DNA from: Xanthomonas boreopolis
GTDB lineage: Bacteria; Pseudomonadota; Gammaproteobacteria; Xanthomonadales; Xanthomonadaceae
DNA: 64,000 nucleotides
Direction of reading: 5' to 3'
Assembly: GCA_014654535.1 (NCBI GenBank)
Contig: BNBA01000017.1
Span: forward strand, 1-64,000
Below the pieces are notes generated by a model. The model was not told the DNA's origin and ran no database searches. It worked only from the letters and a program-made list of their open reading frames with translations. The translations under genes and the position numbers were made by a program. Shown in pieces: positions 27,249 through 37,405 of the stretch; the stretch's first letter is position 1, and the number at the start of each line of letters is the position of its first letter.

Positions 27249-27941
27249 GTGAGCGACACCGTCCGTCCGCTGAGTCCGCCGCAAGCCCAGGCGATCGCCC
27301 GCGCCTTCCTGCCGGCGCATCCGCTGGGCAACCGCTACGACTACTACTACACGCGCATCAAGCTGCGCACCGATCCTCTCTATCCCGGCGTGCTCGAGGC
27401 CCTGCGCGGCACCCGCGCGCCGCTGCTCGATCTCGGCTGCGGCCTGGGCCTGCTCGCGCACGCCCTGCGCGCCGACGGGCAGGCGCTGGACTATCGCGGC
27501 GTGGACATCGATGCCGCCAAGATCCGCCGCGCGCGCCGGATCGCCGAGCGGAGCGGCCTGCCGCGCGCCCGTTTCGAGGTGCTCGACCTCAAGCACGGCG
27601 CACCCGGCCATCGCGGCAGCGTGGCCCTCCTCGACGTCCTGCAGTACCTGCCCGAGGCCGGGCAATCCGGGCTGATCGCCGACACCGCGCGGATGCTGGA
27701 GCCCGGCGCCCGCCTGGTGATCCGCTGCGGGCTGGACGACGGCAGCCGGCGCGGCCGTACCAGCCGCATCGGCGATGTCCTGGCGCACGTGGCCGGCTGG
27801 ATGCAGGAGCGCCCGCGCTGCCCTCCCACGCGCGCGCGCCTGCAGGCCGAGCTCGACGCCGCCGGGCTGCGCGCCCGCTTCACCCCGCTCTACGGCAATA
27901 CCCCGTTCAACAACTGGCTGATCGTCGCCGAGCCGGCGTAA
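27249..27941 (+). CDS. Class I SAM-dependent methyltransferase
   Basis: A 230-residue protein with a Rossmann methyltransferase core. Motif I is LLDLGCGLGLLAH at about residues 58-70, the acidic loop is YRGVDIDAAKIRRAR, and motif IV is VALLDVLQYLP. An N-terminal helical extension (AFLPAHPLGNRYDYYYTRIK) may shape the substrate pocket. The GTG start lies 26 nt after the SGNH hydrolase stop. The substrate is not recognisable. Confidence 0.85.
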   Translation: MSDTVRPLSPPQAQAIARAFLPAHPLGNRYDYYYTRIKLRTDPLYPGVLEALRGTRAPLLDLGCGLGLLAHALRADGQALDYRGVDIDAAKIRRARRIAERSGLPRARFEVLDLKHGAPGHRGSVALLDVLQYLPEAGQSGLIADTARMLEPGARLVIRCGLDDGSRRGRTSRIGDVLAHVAGWMQERPRCPPTRARLQAELDAAGLRARFTPLYGNTPFNNWLIVAEPA

Positions 27942-27992
27942 CGCCGTAACGCCGTAACGCCGGCATCGTGCCGGGCGGCCCGGGCGCCCGGC

Positions 27993-28769
27993 TCACGCCC
28001 GCGGCAGCACCGCCGCCAGGCCGCGCTCGTCCAGCGCGCGCAGCACGCCTTCCAGGACCGCCAGGTTGTGGCCCCGGGCGATGCCCTCGTGCAGCAGCAC
28101 GATCGCGCCGGGCCGCAGGTCGCGCACGATGCGCGCGACGGCCGTCCGGGGGTCGCAGGCCACCCCGTCGAACCCGCGCGCGCTCCAGGCCACCCGCACC
28201 AGTCCGTGCCTGCACAGCGGCGCCGCCACCCAGGGATTGGTCATGCCGACCACCGAGCGGTACCAGCGCGGGGCCTGCCCGGCGATGTCGCGCAACGTGC
28301 GCTGGGCCTGGCCGATCTCGGCCGCCATCCGGCGCGGGCCCAGCGCCCAGAACCAGCGCTGCGGATGGGTATGGCTGTGGTTGCCGATGCCGTGGCCGCG
28401 GCGGACGATCTCGCGCACCAGCTCCGGCCGCCGCGCGGCCCGCTCGCCGACCAGGAAGAAAGTGGCGCGGGCGCCATGCCGGTCGAGCAGGTCCAGCATC
28501 GCCAGCGTGTCGTCGGAGGGCCCGTCGTCGATGGTCAGCCAGACCCGGGGCTCCGCCCCCGCCAGGCGGGTCGCGACCGGCGCGTACAGCCGGCCCCCGG
28601 GCAGGAACACCGCGGCGACGAAGCAGGCGTGCGAACCCAGCAGGGCCGGCACGCCCGCAGGCCAGCCGAACCGCCACCACAGCAGCGCCACCGCCAGCTG
28701 CGAGGCGACCAGCCACCAGCCCCAGTGCGGGCGGAATGCGGCGCGATGCAGTGTTTCCGGAGAGCTCAT
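27993..28769 (-). CDS. Membrane-anchored polysaccharide deacetylase
   Basis: A 258-residue NodB-domain deacetylase. Residues about 18-60 hold two hydrophobic segments (WLVASQLAVALLWW and LLGSHACFVAAVFL) that anchor it in the membrane. Motif 1 is TIDDGPSDD (catalytic base and metal Asp), motif 2 is HSHTHP (two metal His), and LLHEG is the last motif. The start is at MSSPETLH, 60 bp from the divergent glutaredoxin gene. It likely removes acetyl or similar groups from a surface glycan or a lipid-linked sugar. Confidence 0.87.
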   Translation of the reverse strand: MSSPETLHRAAFRPHWGWWLVASQLAVALLWWRFGWPAGVPALLGSHACFVAAVFLPGGRLYAPVATRLAGAEPRVWLTIDDGPSDDTLAMLDLLDRHGARATFFLVGERAARRPELVREIVRRGHGIGNHSHTHPQRWFWALGPRRMAAEIGQAQRTLRDIAGQAPRWYRSVVGMTNPWVAAPLCRHGLVRVAWSARGFDGVACDPRTAVARIVRDLRPGAIVLLHEGIARGHNLAVLEGVLRALDERGLAAVLPRA

Positions 28770-28829
28770 GCCCCATCTTCGCATGGCGCGTAGAATGGAC
28801 GGTCTCCCAGAAGATCCACGGTCCCCACG

Positions 28830-29756
28830 ATGTCCCTCGACCCCGCCCTGCGTTCGCGCATCGAATCGCTGCTGCAATCCAACCGCGTCGTGCTGTTCAT
28901 GAAAGGCCAGCCGAACATGCCGCAGTGCGGCTTCTCGGCCAAGGCCGTGGGCGTGCTGAACGAGCTGGGCGTGGACTACGCCCACGTCAACGTGCTGGCC
29001 GACCAGGAGATCCGCGAGGGCATCAAGGCCTACGGCGACTGGCCGACGATCCCGCAGCTGTACATCGACGGCGAGCTGGTCGGCGGCAGCGACATCATGC
29101 TGCAGATGTACGAGAGCGGCGAACTGAGCCAGCTGCTGGGCGTGGCCGCCCCGGACCTGACCCCGCCGTCGATCACCATCACCCCGGCGGCGGTGGAAAT
29201 GCTCAAGGGCGCGCTCGCCGACGCCCCGGGCGCGGCGCTGCAGCTGGCGATCGATGCGCGCTTCCAGCCCAACTTCCAGCTGGTGCCGGAAAATCCCAAG
29301 GCGATCGCCGCCGAGTCCAACGGCCTGCGCGTGCAGTTCGACCCGTCCAGCGCGCGGCGCGCCGACGGCATCACCATCGACTGGGTGGACGACATCCGCG
29401 GCCGCGGCCTGGCGATCGACAACCCGAACGCGCCCAAGCCGGTGCAGGAACTGGCCCCGCGCGACGCCGACGACCAGGTCAAGGCCGGCACGCTGACGCT
29501 GGTGGACGTGCGCCCGGCCGACGAGCGCGCGATCGCCTCGGTCAACGCGCCGTTCCGCACGCTCGACGGCGAGGAGCGCGCTGCGCTGGAACGGCTGCCG
29601 AAGGACACCCCGCTGGCATTCCTGTGCCACCGCGGCGGCCGCAGCCTGCAGGCCGCCGAGCACTTCCGCGGCCTGGGCTTCACCCGCGTCTACAACGTCG
29701 CCGGCGGCATCGACGCCTGGTCCGACGAGGTGGACAACGGCGTGCCGAAGTACTGA
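28830..29756 (+). CDS. grxD: Monothiol glutaredoxin fused to A-type-like and rhodanese domains
   Basis: A 308-residue three-domain protein. Residues 1-105 are a Grx4/GrxD monothiol glutaredoxin with CGFS (Cys33), WPTIPQLYI and GGSDI. Residues about 112-202 follow the HesB/IscA A-type fold (ITITPAAVEMLKGAL), but the three cluster-binding cysteines of IscA/ErpA are absent. Residues about 205-300 are a rhodanese domain with the active loop CHRGGRS (Cys266). CGFS glutaredoxins carry iron-sulfur clusters, and rhodaneses move sulfane sulfur. The fusion suggests a combined sulfur/cluster delivery protein. A strong terminator follows 20 nt after the stop. Confidence 0.88.
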   Translation: MSLDPALRSRIESLLQSNRVVLFMKGQPNMPQCGFSAKAVGVLNELGVDYAHVNVLADQEIREGIKAYGDWPTIPQLYIDGELVGGSDIMLQMYESGELSQLLGVAAPDLTPPSITITPAAVEMLKGALADAPGAALQLAIDARFQPNFQLVPENPKAIAAESNGLRVQFDPSSARRADGITIDWVDDIRGRGLAIDNPNAPKPVQELAPRDADDQVKAGTLTLVDVRPADERAIASVNAPFRTLDGEERAALERLPKDTPLAFLCHRGGRSLQAAEHFRGLGFTRVYNVAGGIDAWSDEVDNGVPKY

Positions 29757-29775
29757 GCCACGCGCTGGATCCGCG

Positions 29776-29803
29776 AAAAAACGCCGCGAAAGCGGCGTTT
29801 TTT
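29776..29803. terminator. Bidirectional intrinsic terminator after grxD
   Basis: A perfect stem AAAAAACGCCGC / GCGGCGTTTTTT with a GAAA loop, six T residues on the plus strand and six on the minus strand. It ends grxD transcription and may also stop the convergent DUF924 gene. Confidence 0.93.
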
Positions 29804-29823
29804 CGTTCGGGCCCGCCGCCTGC

Positions 29824-29877
29824 TTTTTGTGGGAGCGGCTTCAGCAGCGGCGGGGTTTTTCAGCCGCTCCCACAAAA
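29824..29877. repeat. REP-like palindrome
   Basis: TTTTGTGGGAGCGGCT and its inverted copy AGCCGCTCCCACAAAA flank a 20-bp centre. It belongs to the same broad family as the GGAGCGGCTTCAGCCGC core at 12268-12338, between convergent genes. Confidence 0.88.
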
Positions 29878-29904
29878 GCCCGCCAGGCCGGCCATCAACG
29901 ATGG

Positions 29905-30462
29905 TCAACCCGCGAACCCGCCCTCGTCGAGGAAGCGCTGCTCCTCCGGCGTCGTGTCCCGCCCCAATGCCGCATTGCGGTGCGGGAAGCGCCCGAAGCG
30001 CGCGATGATGTCCCGGTGCAGCAGCGCCCATTCGGCGGCGCCCTCGCCGGGCAGGGCGCGATGCAGTTCGACCGAACGCGCCTGGTCGGCCGGATCCTCG
30101 CTGTGCTCGAACGGCAGGTAGAAGAACATCCGCAGCGAAGGGGCGACCTCGTAGTCGTAGCCGGCCTCGATCGCGCGGCGCGCATAGTGCCGCGCCAGGC
30201 CGTCGGTGGCATAGGCGTGCGCGCCGCCGCGGAAGCAGTTCCGCGGGAACTGGTCGAGCAGGATCATCAGCGCCAGCGCGCCGTCGGCGCTGTCCATCCA
30301 GTGCTCGCATTCGCGGCGCGCGGCCGCGTGGTGCAGCTCGAGGAAATGCTGGCGGAAATTGGTGTCGAACGACTCGTTCTTCGAGAACCAGCGCTCCGGC
30401 CCCGCGCGCTCCCAGAACTCGCATACGGAGGCGATGTGCTTGCGTGTATCCGCGGGTTTCAT
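29905..30462 (-). CDS. DUF924 family protein
   Basis: A 185-residue protein of the DUF924 family, an all-helical fold related to tetratricopeptide proteins. Family motifs are VCEFWERAGPERWF, LILLDQFPRNCFRG, YATDGLARHYARRAIEAGYD and FFYLPFEHSED. No catalytic function is established. The start is taken at MKPADTRK, where homology begins. It is convergent with grxD and divergent from the amidohydrolase pair. Confidence 0.88.
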   Translation of the reverse strand: MKPADTRKHIASVCEFWERAGPERWFSKNESFDTNFRQHFLELHHAAARRECEHWMDSADGALALMILLDQFPRNCFRGGAHAYATDGLARHYARRAIEAGYDYEVAPSLRMFFYLPFEHSEDPADQARSVELHRALPGEGAAEWALLHRDIIARFGRFPHRNAALGRDTTPEEQRFLDEGGFAG

Positions 30463-30633
30463 CGAGCGGTCTCGGGGGTGCGGGCCGCCGCACAGCATGC
30501 CCGTTCCCGGTCAAGGGCACCCGCTGCGCCGCGTCACGGCGGGCCGGGAGCGTGACCTATGGGGCTTGGCAAGCCCGCCCCGCGCCGGCTAGCGTCGTGG
30601 CCGCTGCACGCAATCCATCCGGGGAAAAACCTG

Positions 30634-32027
<1,394 letters not shown>

Positions 32028-32031
<4 letters not shown>

Positions 32032-33446
32032 TTCGCCTTGCTTTCGCTCGCCTTGCCTTGGCCCGCATTGCTTCTGCCCGTCGTTCCCGCGAAGGCGGGA
32101 ACCCAGGGACGTCGCCGTGGACTTCGCATGCAGGGACGTGCCCCGGTTTTCCTGCAGGAGAACGGAAGAAGCGAGGCCGCTGGGTTCCCGCCTTCGCGGG
32201 AACGACGGCCTTGCTGCTGTCGCTGTTCTGGTCCGGCCACGCTATCGCGCAAGACGTGCTGATCCGCGACGCCACCGTGCACACCGCCACCGCGCAAGGC
32301 ACGCTGCAGCATGCCGACGTGCTGGTGCAGGGCGGCACGATCCGCGCGATCGGCCACGGCCTGGCCGCGCCGGCCGGTGCCAGCGTGGTCGAGGCCGCGG
32401 GGCGGCCGCTGACGCCGGCCTTGTTCGGCGGCATCACCGAGATCGGCATCGAGGAGGTCTCCGGCGAGGACGCCACCGTCGACAGCGGCCTGAAACTGGC
32501 CGACCAGCCGATGCGCCCCGAGTTCGACGCCACCCTCGCCTACAACCCGGATTCGGTGCTGGTGCCGGTGGCGCGCGTGGAAGGCATCGGTTTCACGGCG
32601 CTCGGCGCGACGACGTCCGGTGCCTTCATCGCCGGCGAGGGCGGCGTGGTGCGGCTGGACGGCAGCGCCGATCCGATCGGCCCGCATGCGCTGTTCCTGC
32701 GCCTGGGCGCGGATGCGTCCGAACTGACCGGCAACTCGCGCGCGGCGCAATGGATGCTGCTCGACCAGTTGGTCGCCGAGGCGCGCGGCCGCGTGCCGGC
32801 CGATTCGCCGCATGCCCTGCTCACCCCGGCCGGCCGCGCGGTGCTGGCGAAGTACCTCGCCGGCCAGGGCCGCATCGTGGTGCAGGTCGAGCGCGCCGCC
32901 GACATCCGCCAGCTCCTCCGCTGGGCGCAGCGCGAGAAGGTCCGGATCGCCATCGCCGGTGGCAGCGAGGCGTGGAAGCTGGCCCCGCAACTGGCCCAGG
33001 CCAAGGTCCCGGTACTGGTCGAAGCCCTGGCCGACCTGCCGTCCAACTTCGACCAGATCGGCGCGACCCTGGAGAACGCCGCGCGCCTGCGCGCCGCCGG
33101 CGTGGAAGTGAGCTTCACCCAGGGCGGCGACGGTTCGCACAACGCGCGCAAGGTGCGGCAGCTGGCCGGCAACGCCGTCGCCAACGGCCTGCCGTGGGAC
33201 GACGGCCTGGCCGGCCTGACCCGGGTGCCGGCGGAGATCTTCGGCGTCGGCGACCGCATCGGCAGCATCGCGGTCGGCAAGCAGGCCGACCTGGTGCTGT
33301 GGGAAGGCGATCCGCTCGACGTGGCCCATTACGCCGAGCAGGTCTGGCTCGGCGGCCGCGCCATCCCGATGCGCTCGCGCCAGACCGAACTGCGCGACCG
33401 CTACCTGCGCCAGCAGGGCTCGCTGCCGCGCTCGTATCCGCGTTGA
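32028..33446 (+). CDS. Amidohydrolase-like partner lacking the HxH metal motif
   Basis: A 472-residue protein coupled by a GTGA overlap to the gene before it. The amidohydrolase sandwich strands are present (VLIRDATVHTATAQGTL and VGDRIGSIAVGKQADLVLW). The HxH site is replaced by LTPALFGGITEIG, so metal catalysis is unlikely and it may be a non-catalytic partner. The N-terminus is abnormal: a palindromic repeat (32079-32207, 43 codons) sits in frame between MIRLAFARLALARIA and the hydrophobic core ALLLSLFWSGHAIAQ. Export may be affected, or a later start may be used. Confidence 0.75.
32079..32207. repeat. Palindromic insertion element inside a signal-peptide region
   Basis: The ends are inverted copies, GTCGTTCCCGCGAAGGCGGG on the left and CCCGCCTTCGCGGGAACGAC on the right, around about 70 bp of unlike sequence. 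The length (129 bp) is a multiple of three and has no stop in the reading frame, so the host gene stays open. A diverged half copy is at 37551-37579. Confidence 0.85.
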
Positions 33447-33496
33447 GCACGGACGGGCAGGAGGCGACGCATCGCCCCTGCCCGCCGCACCCGGCC

Positions 33497-34303
33497 TCAG
33501 TTCGCGTTGATGGTCGCGTTGAAGTAGGCCCAGCCGTTGCCGCGCACGACCTCGAAACCGGCCTCGACCACGTGCAGGTACATGGAGTTGTTGTAGCGCC
33601 CGTCCTGCGAGCGGTTGGCATGCAGCCAGTTGAGGAACGGCTTCACGTCCAGGTTGAGGCTGCCGCTGGTGGCCAGGTTGGCCTGCCCGGCGGTGCCGGT
33701 CGGGATGAAGGTATAGACGTAGTAGCCGGCGCCGCTGTTGTAGCCCTCCCACAGGTCGAAGGTGCGGCCGCCGGCGCTGATCACGCGCGTGCCGGTCTGG
33801 GTGCCGATCGGCCACGAATTGTGGTCGCCCCAGATCATCACCTCCAGCTGCGGCGTGCCCTTGTTGGTGTCCCAGCGGAAGAACATGTCGTAGGCGAAGT
33901 CGCCGCCGAGGTTGGTGCCGCCGGCCTGGTAGCCGAAGGTCACCGGGATGCTGTTGATGGTCGAGACCCGCTTCGGGAACAGCGTGTCGCTGGTCGGGTT
34001 CCAGTCGTAGTGCCAGCCGCGCACGATGGCCGGGTAGCCGTAGAGATTGTTGGTGGAGTAATTGAAGGTCACCGTCATCTCGGGCAGGCTGCCGGTGCCG
34101 AACGAGCCTTGCATGACGTTGTTGGGATCGTTGAAGTTGTTGACCCAGGCGTAGTGGTTGCCGAACACCTTGTACGGCCCGGCCCAGGCGGCCGGCGCGA
34201 GCGCGGCCAAGGCCAGCGCCAGCACGACGCGCGAGCGGCGGCGCGGCGATGGCGGTGCGGCGGAACGATCGCGAGACACGTGGTTCGAACTGGCGCGTTG
34301 CAT
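33497..34303 (-). CDS. Secreted GH12 family endoglucanase-like glycoside hydrolase
   Basis: A 268-residue exported protein with a long basic signal peptide (residues 1-41, hydrophobic VVLALALAALAPAAWA). The rest has the GH12 jelly-roll pattern: VNNFND, GDFAYDMFFR, LEVMIWGDH with probable nucleophile Glu154, and VEAGFEVVRGNGW with probable acid/base Glu251. Canonical GH12 enzymes have GTEPFTG at the second site, so GFEVVRG is divergent. The family cleaves beta-1,4-glucans or xyloglucan. GGGAGGG lies just upstream of the ATG. It fits plant-polymer use, as does the esterase at 5335. Confidence 0.82.
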   Translation of the reverse strand: MQRASSNHVSRDRSAAPPSPRRRSRVVLALALAALAPAAWAGPYKVFGNHYAWVNNFNDPNNVMQGSFGTGSLPEMTVTFNYSTNNLYGYPAIVRGWHYDWNPTSDTLFPKRVSTINSIPVTFGYQAGGTNLGGDFAYDMFFRWDTNKGTPQLEVMIWGDHNSWPIGTQTGTRVISAGGRTFDLWEGYNSGAGYYVYTFIPTGTAGQANLATSGSLNLDVKPFLNWLHANRSQDGRYNNSMYLHVVEAGFEVVRGNGWAYFNATINAN

Positions 34304-34699
34304 GTGGTGCCCTCCCGAGATGGCGTCCTGCCCAGGTCCGGGCGGCTCCTGCCGCCGGCCGCGGCCATCGGACCGCAGCCGTGGGCGACCGTAGCAGCCT
34401 GTGCACCGCGGCATTCATCACGATTACGCCGCGCCCTATGCCGGTTCGGAAATAGCGAGGCACAGTCGTCGCATCCTGCGTGCGCGGCTTCGTACTTCGG
34501 GGCGCGGCGTGGATAATCGGGAAGGATCCAGCGTCCGTTTCCGCCCCTCTCCGGGAACCTGCACCTGCCTCGTCGTGCCCGCCGGAGCGGGAACGGGACA
34601 TCGCTTGCAGGCCGGGCAACGGCCGGATCCATGAGCCCGCTCGCGCGGGAACCACGGCCCATCGTCCCCAGCGCCGCGAAAGCTCCAAGGAGGACCACC
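34304..34699. other. Divergent intergenic region
   Basis: 396 bp between the GH12 gene and the isomerase gene. It must hold both promoters. Open frames here are short and lack homology, and no repeat family of this window is present. No clear -35/-10 pair was found. Confidence 0.5.
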
Positions 34700-35329
34700 A
34701 TGCAGCTCCCCTGGTACTTCGACTTCGTTTCGCCGTTCGCCTACCTGCATTGGCAGAAGCTGCAGCGCATGCCGCAGGCGGCCCAGGTGCAGCCGGTCCC
34801 GATCCTGCTCGGCGCGGTGCTGGAAGCGACCGGCATCCGGGGCCCGGCCGAGATTCCCGGCAAGCGGCTTTTCACCTACCGCCGCGTGCAATGGCAGGCC
34901 GAGCAGGACGACGTGCTGCTGCGCTTCCCGCCGGCGCATCCGTTCAATCCGCTCCCGGCCCTGCGCCTGTGCATCGCGGTCGGCGGGCACGCCCAGGCGG
35001 TCGATGCGATCTTCGACTGGATATGGCGCAACGGCTATCCCGGCGACAGCGCCGCCGCGCTCGCCCCGGTGGCCGAGGTGCTCGGGGTCACCGACCCGGA
35101 AGCGGCGATCGCCGCGCCGGAGGTGAAGGCGCAACTGCGCGCCAATACCGAGGCCGCCCTCGCCGCCGGCGTGTTCGGCGTGCCCACCCTGGCCATCGGC
35201 GGGGAGCTGTTCTGGGGCAACGACGCGCACGGCCTGATCGAGACGGTGCTGGCCGATCCCGAGTACCTGGCGCGCGAGCCGATGGCGAGGCTGGCCACGC
35301 TGCCGGAGGGCATCCGCCGCGGAGGATAG
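34700..35329 (+). CDS. 2-hydroxychromene-2-carboxylate isomerase-like DsbA-fold protein
   Basis: A 209-residue protein of the kappa-class glutathione transferase/HCCA isomerase family. The N-terminal WYFDFVSPFAYLHW has the catalytic serine, the middle has RRVQWQAEQDDV and FPPAHPFNPLPALRL, and the end has GVFGVPTLAIGGELFWGNDAHGLIE. Such enzymes use glutathione to isomerise naphthalene-pathway intermediates, but many genomic members have unknown substrates and no aromatic pathway is nearby. AAGGAGG lies about 7 nt upstream of the start. Confidence 0.86.
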   Translation: MQLPWYFDFVSPFAYLHWQKLQRMPQAAQVQPVPILLGAVLEATGIRGPAEIPGKRLFTYRRVQWQAEQDDVLLRFPPAHPFNPLPALRLCIAVGGHAQAVDAIFDWIWRNGYPGDSAAALAPVAEVLGVTDPEAAIAAPEVKAQLRANTEAALAAGVFGVPTLAIGGELFWGNDAHGLIETVLADPEYLAREPMARLATLPEGIRRGG

Positions 35330-35408
35330 GCCAAGCCGCTACGCGGCCCGGCATTTTTGCGATAGCTTTCACACTCGAATTGGGACGCAGCAGCCGGAGG
35401 GGGCAACG

Positions 35409-36353
35409 ATGCGTATCGGAATCGTGGTGGATTCTGCCTGCGATCTGCCACAGGACTTCATCCAGAAGAACAACATCGTCGTCCTGCCGATCACCGTGCG
35501 GATCGGCGAGGCGGTACTGGCCGACCATCGCGACGAGGAGGCCACGCTGGAGTTCCTGCGCGCCCACGTCGCCGAGCGCGGCCACGAAGCCGAGACCACG
35601 CCGTTCTCGGTCAACCAGATCCGCGACCTGTTCCTGGAGCGGCTGGTCATCGACTACGACCACGTGTTCTGCCTGACCATCTCCAAGCTGCGCAGCCAGA
35701 TCTTCGACAACGCGACCCAGGCCAGCTTCGCGATCCTCAACGACTACAAGCCGGTGCGGCAGTCGGCCGGCTACAACTCGCCGTTCGCGTTGCGAGTGAT
35801 CGACACGCTCAACCTGTTCGCCGGCCAGGGCGTCACCGCCGTGGAAGCGGCGCGCCTGCGCGCGCAGGACGCCAGCGTCGCGCAGATCCGCACGCGCATC
35901 GAGCAGTTGGCCGAGAACACCTATGGCTACATGATCCCGCGCGACCTGTACTACCTGCGCGCGCGGGCCCGCGCCAAGGGCGACCGCAGCGTCGGCCTGA
36001 TCAGCGCCGCGCTCGGCAGCGCGCTGGACATCAAGCCGGTGCTGCGCGCGTACCGCGGCGTGACCGAACCGGTGGCCAAGCTGAAAGGCTTCGAACCTTC
36101 GGTGCAGAAGATGTTCGAGTTCACCGCCCGCAAGGTACGCGAGGGCCTGATGACGCCGACCGTATGCGTCGGCTACGGCGGCGAACTCCAAGAACTGCGC
36201 GCCCTGCCCGGCTACGCCGCATTGCGCGACGCCTGCGCGGAAAAGGAGGTCGAACTGTTCGAGAGCGTGATGAGCCTGACCGGCATGGTCAACGTCGGCA
36301 AGGGCGCGGTCGCCGTGGGCTTCGCGGCCGCACCGCATGGATTCTCGGCCTAG
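35409..36353 (+). CDS. DegV family fatty-acid-binding protein
   Basis: A 314-residue DegV-fold protein. The N-terminus MRIGIVVDSACDLP, PFSVNQIRDLF and the lipid-binding second domain (KPVLRAYRGVTEP) match the family, which in Gram-positive bacteria hands fatty acids to the FakA kinase. No fakA gene is in the window. The ATG is preceded by GGAGGGGG. It is 79 bp after the isomerase on the same strand. Its ligand in this Gram-negative host is unknown. Confidence 0.85.
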   Translation: MRIGIVVDSACDLPQDFIQKNNIVVLPITVRIGEAVLADHRDEEATLEFLRAHVAERGHEAETTPFSVNQIRDLFLERLVIDYDHVFCLTISKLRSQIFDNATQASFAILNDYKPVRQSAGYNSPFALRVIDTLNLFAGQGVTAVEAARLRAQDASVAQIRTRIEQLAENTYGYMIPRDLYYLRARARAKGDRSVGLISAALGSALDIKPVLRAYRGVTEPVAKLKGFEPSVQKMFEFTARKVREGLMTPTVCVGYGGELQELRALPGYAALRDACAEKEVELFESVMSLTGMVNVGKGAVAVGFAAAPHGFSA

Positions 36354-36457
36354 GAGGATCGCGCCATACGGATGACGGCCGACGCCTCACGCGGTCGCCT
36401 TGCCCGGGCGGCCTGGACGGTTGCCCATCGGCCTCGCCAGCCCGGCCGCTCCATCCC

Positions 36458-37405
36458 TCACCCCGCCCAGAGCGACCGCAGCGCCGCAATCCCCTGCGCC
36501 CCATGCCGCCGCGCCTCGGCCAGGTGCGACGGATGCAATCCGCCGCCCGCGTAGATCGGCAGCGACACCTTCTCCCGCATCGCCTCGAACGCTTCCCAGC
36601 CGAACGGCGCCGCCGGCGCGGACACGCTGGAAAGCACCGGCCCCAACACCGCGAAGTCGCACCCGATCCGCTGCGCCTGCTGCAGGCTGGGCAAATCGTG
36701 GCAGGACGCGGCGACCGGCTGTCCGGCCGGCAGCGGCCGCCCGTCGAGGGCCCCCAGCTGCACGGCATCGAGATGCACGCCGATCCCCAGCTCGCGGGCC
36801 AGCGCGATGTCGCCCTCGAGCAGGAGCTGTACCGGGTTGCGCCCCCGCTGCGCCAACACCCGCTCGACCAGATGCGCCCGGCGCGCGGGATCGCGCCCGC
36901 GCGTGCACAGGTGCATGCGCCGGACGCCCGCGCGCAGCAACTGCCCGACGCGCTCCAGCCAGCGCTCCTCGTCCGCGCCGGGTTCGGGCGTGACCAGGTA
37001 GTGCTCCGGCTGGCGCAGCATCGCGACCACAGGCAGGTCCGCCGGCGGCATCGAGTAGCGCTCGAGCTTCTCCGGGCTCACCCAGGTCAGCGCCTGCCCT
37101 TCGCGCCCGCGCGGCTGGCCCTTCCAGCCGTCGATGCGCCGCACTTCCAGGCGCAGGCGCTTGTCCGGATACAGTTGCGGCACTTCCATCAGCCACTCGC
37201 CGACCTGGGCCTCGATGCCCAGTTCCTCCTGCAGTTCGCGCACCAGCGCATCTTCCGAGCTCTCGCCCGGCTCGCGCTTGCCGCCGGGGAATTCCCACAG
37301 CCCCGGCATGTCCCGGGTCTCGGTACGGCGTGCCAGCAGGATGCGGCCGCGCGCGTCCTGGATGACGCCGGCCACGACATGGATCGATCTCAAGGGTTCA
37401 GGCAT
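36458..37405 (-). CDS. Nudix (MutT-like) hydrolase fused to ThiE-like domain
   Basis: A 315-residue two-domain protein. Residues 1-130 are a MutT-type Nudix domain with a full Nudix box at 42-64 (G, E48, REL..EELG). Residues about 135-310 are a TIM-barrel like thiamine-phosphate synthase (CDFAVLGPVLSSVS, PIYAGGGLHPSHLAEARRHGAQGIAAL). MutT-type proteins remove 8-oxo-dGTP; the ThiE-like half has no tested role in such fusions. The position after secA on the same strand is the usual MutT position in gammaproteobacteria, supporting a mutT origin. Confidence 0.88.
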   Translation of the reverse strand: MPEPLRSIHVVAGVIQDARGRILLARRTETRDMPGLWEFPGGKREPGESSEDALVRELQEELGIEAQVGEWLMEVPQLYPDKRLRLEVRRIDGWKGQPRGREGQALTWVSPEKLERYSMPPADLPVVAMLRQPEHYLVTPEPGADEERWLERVGQLLRAGVRRMHLCTRGRDPARRAHLVERVLAQRGRNPVQLLLEGDIALARELGIGVHLDAVQLGALDGRPLPAGQPVAASCHDLPSLQQAQRIGCDFAVLGPVLSSVSAPAAPFGWEAFEAMREKVSLPIYAGGGLHPSHLAEARRHGAQGIAALRSLWAG

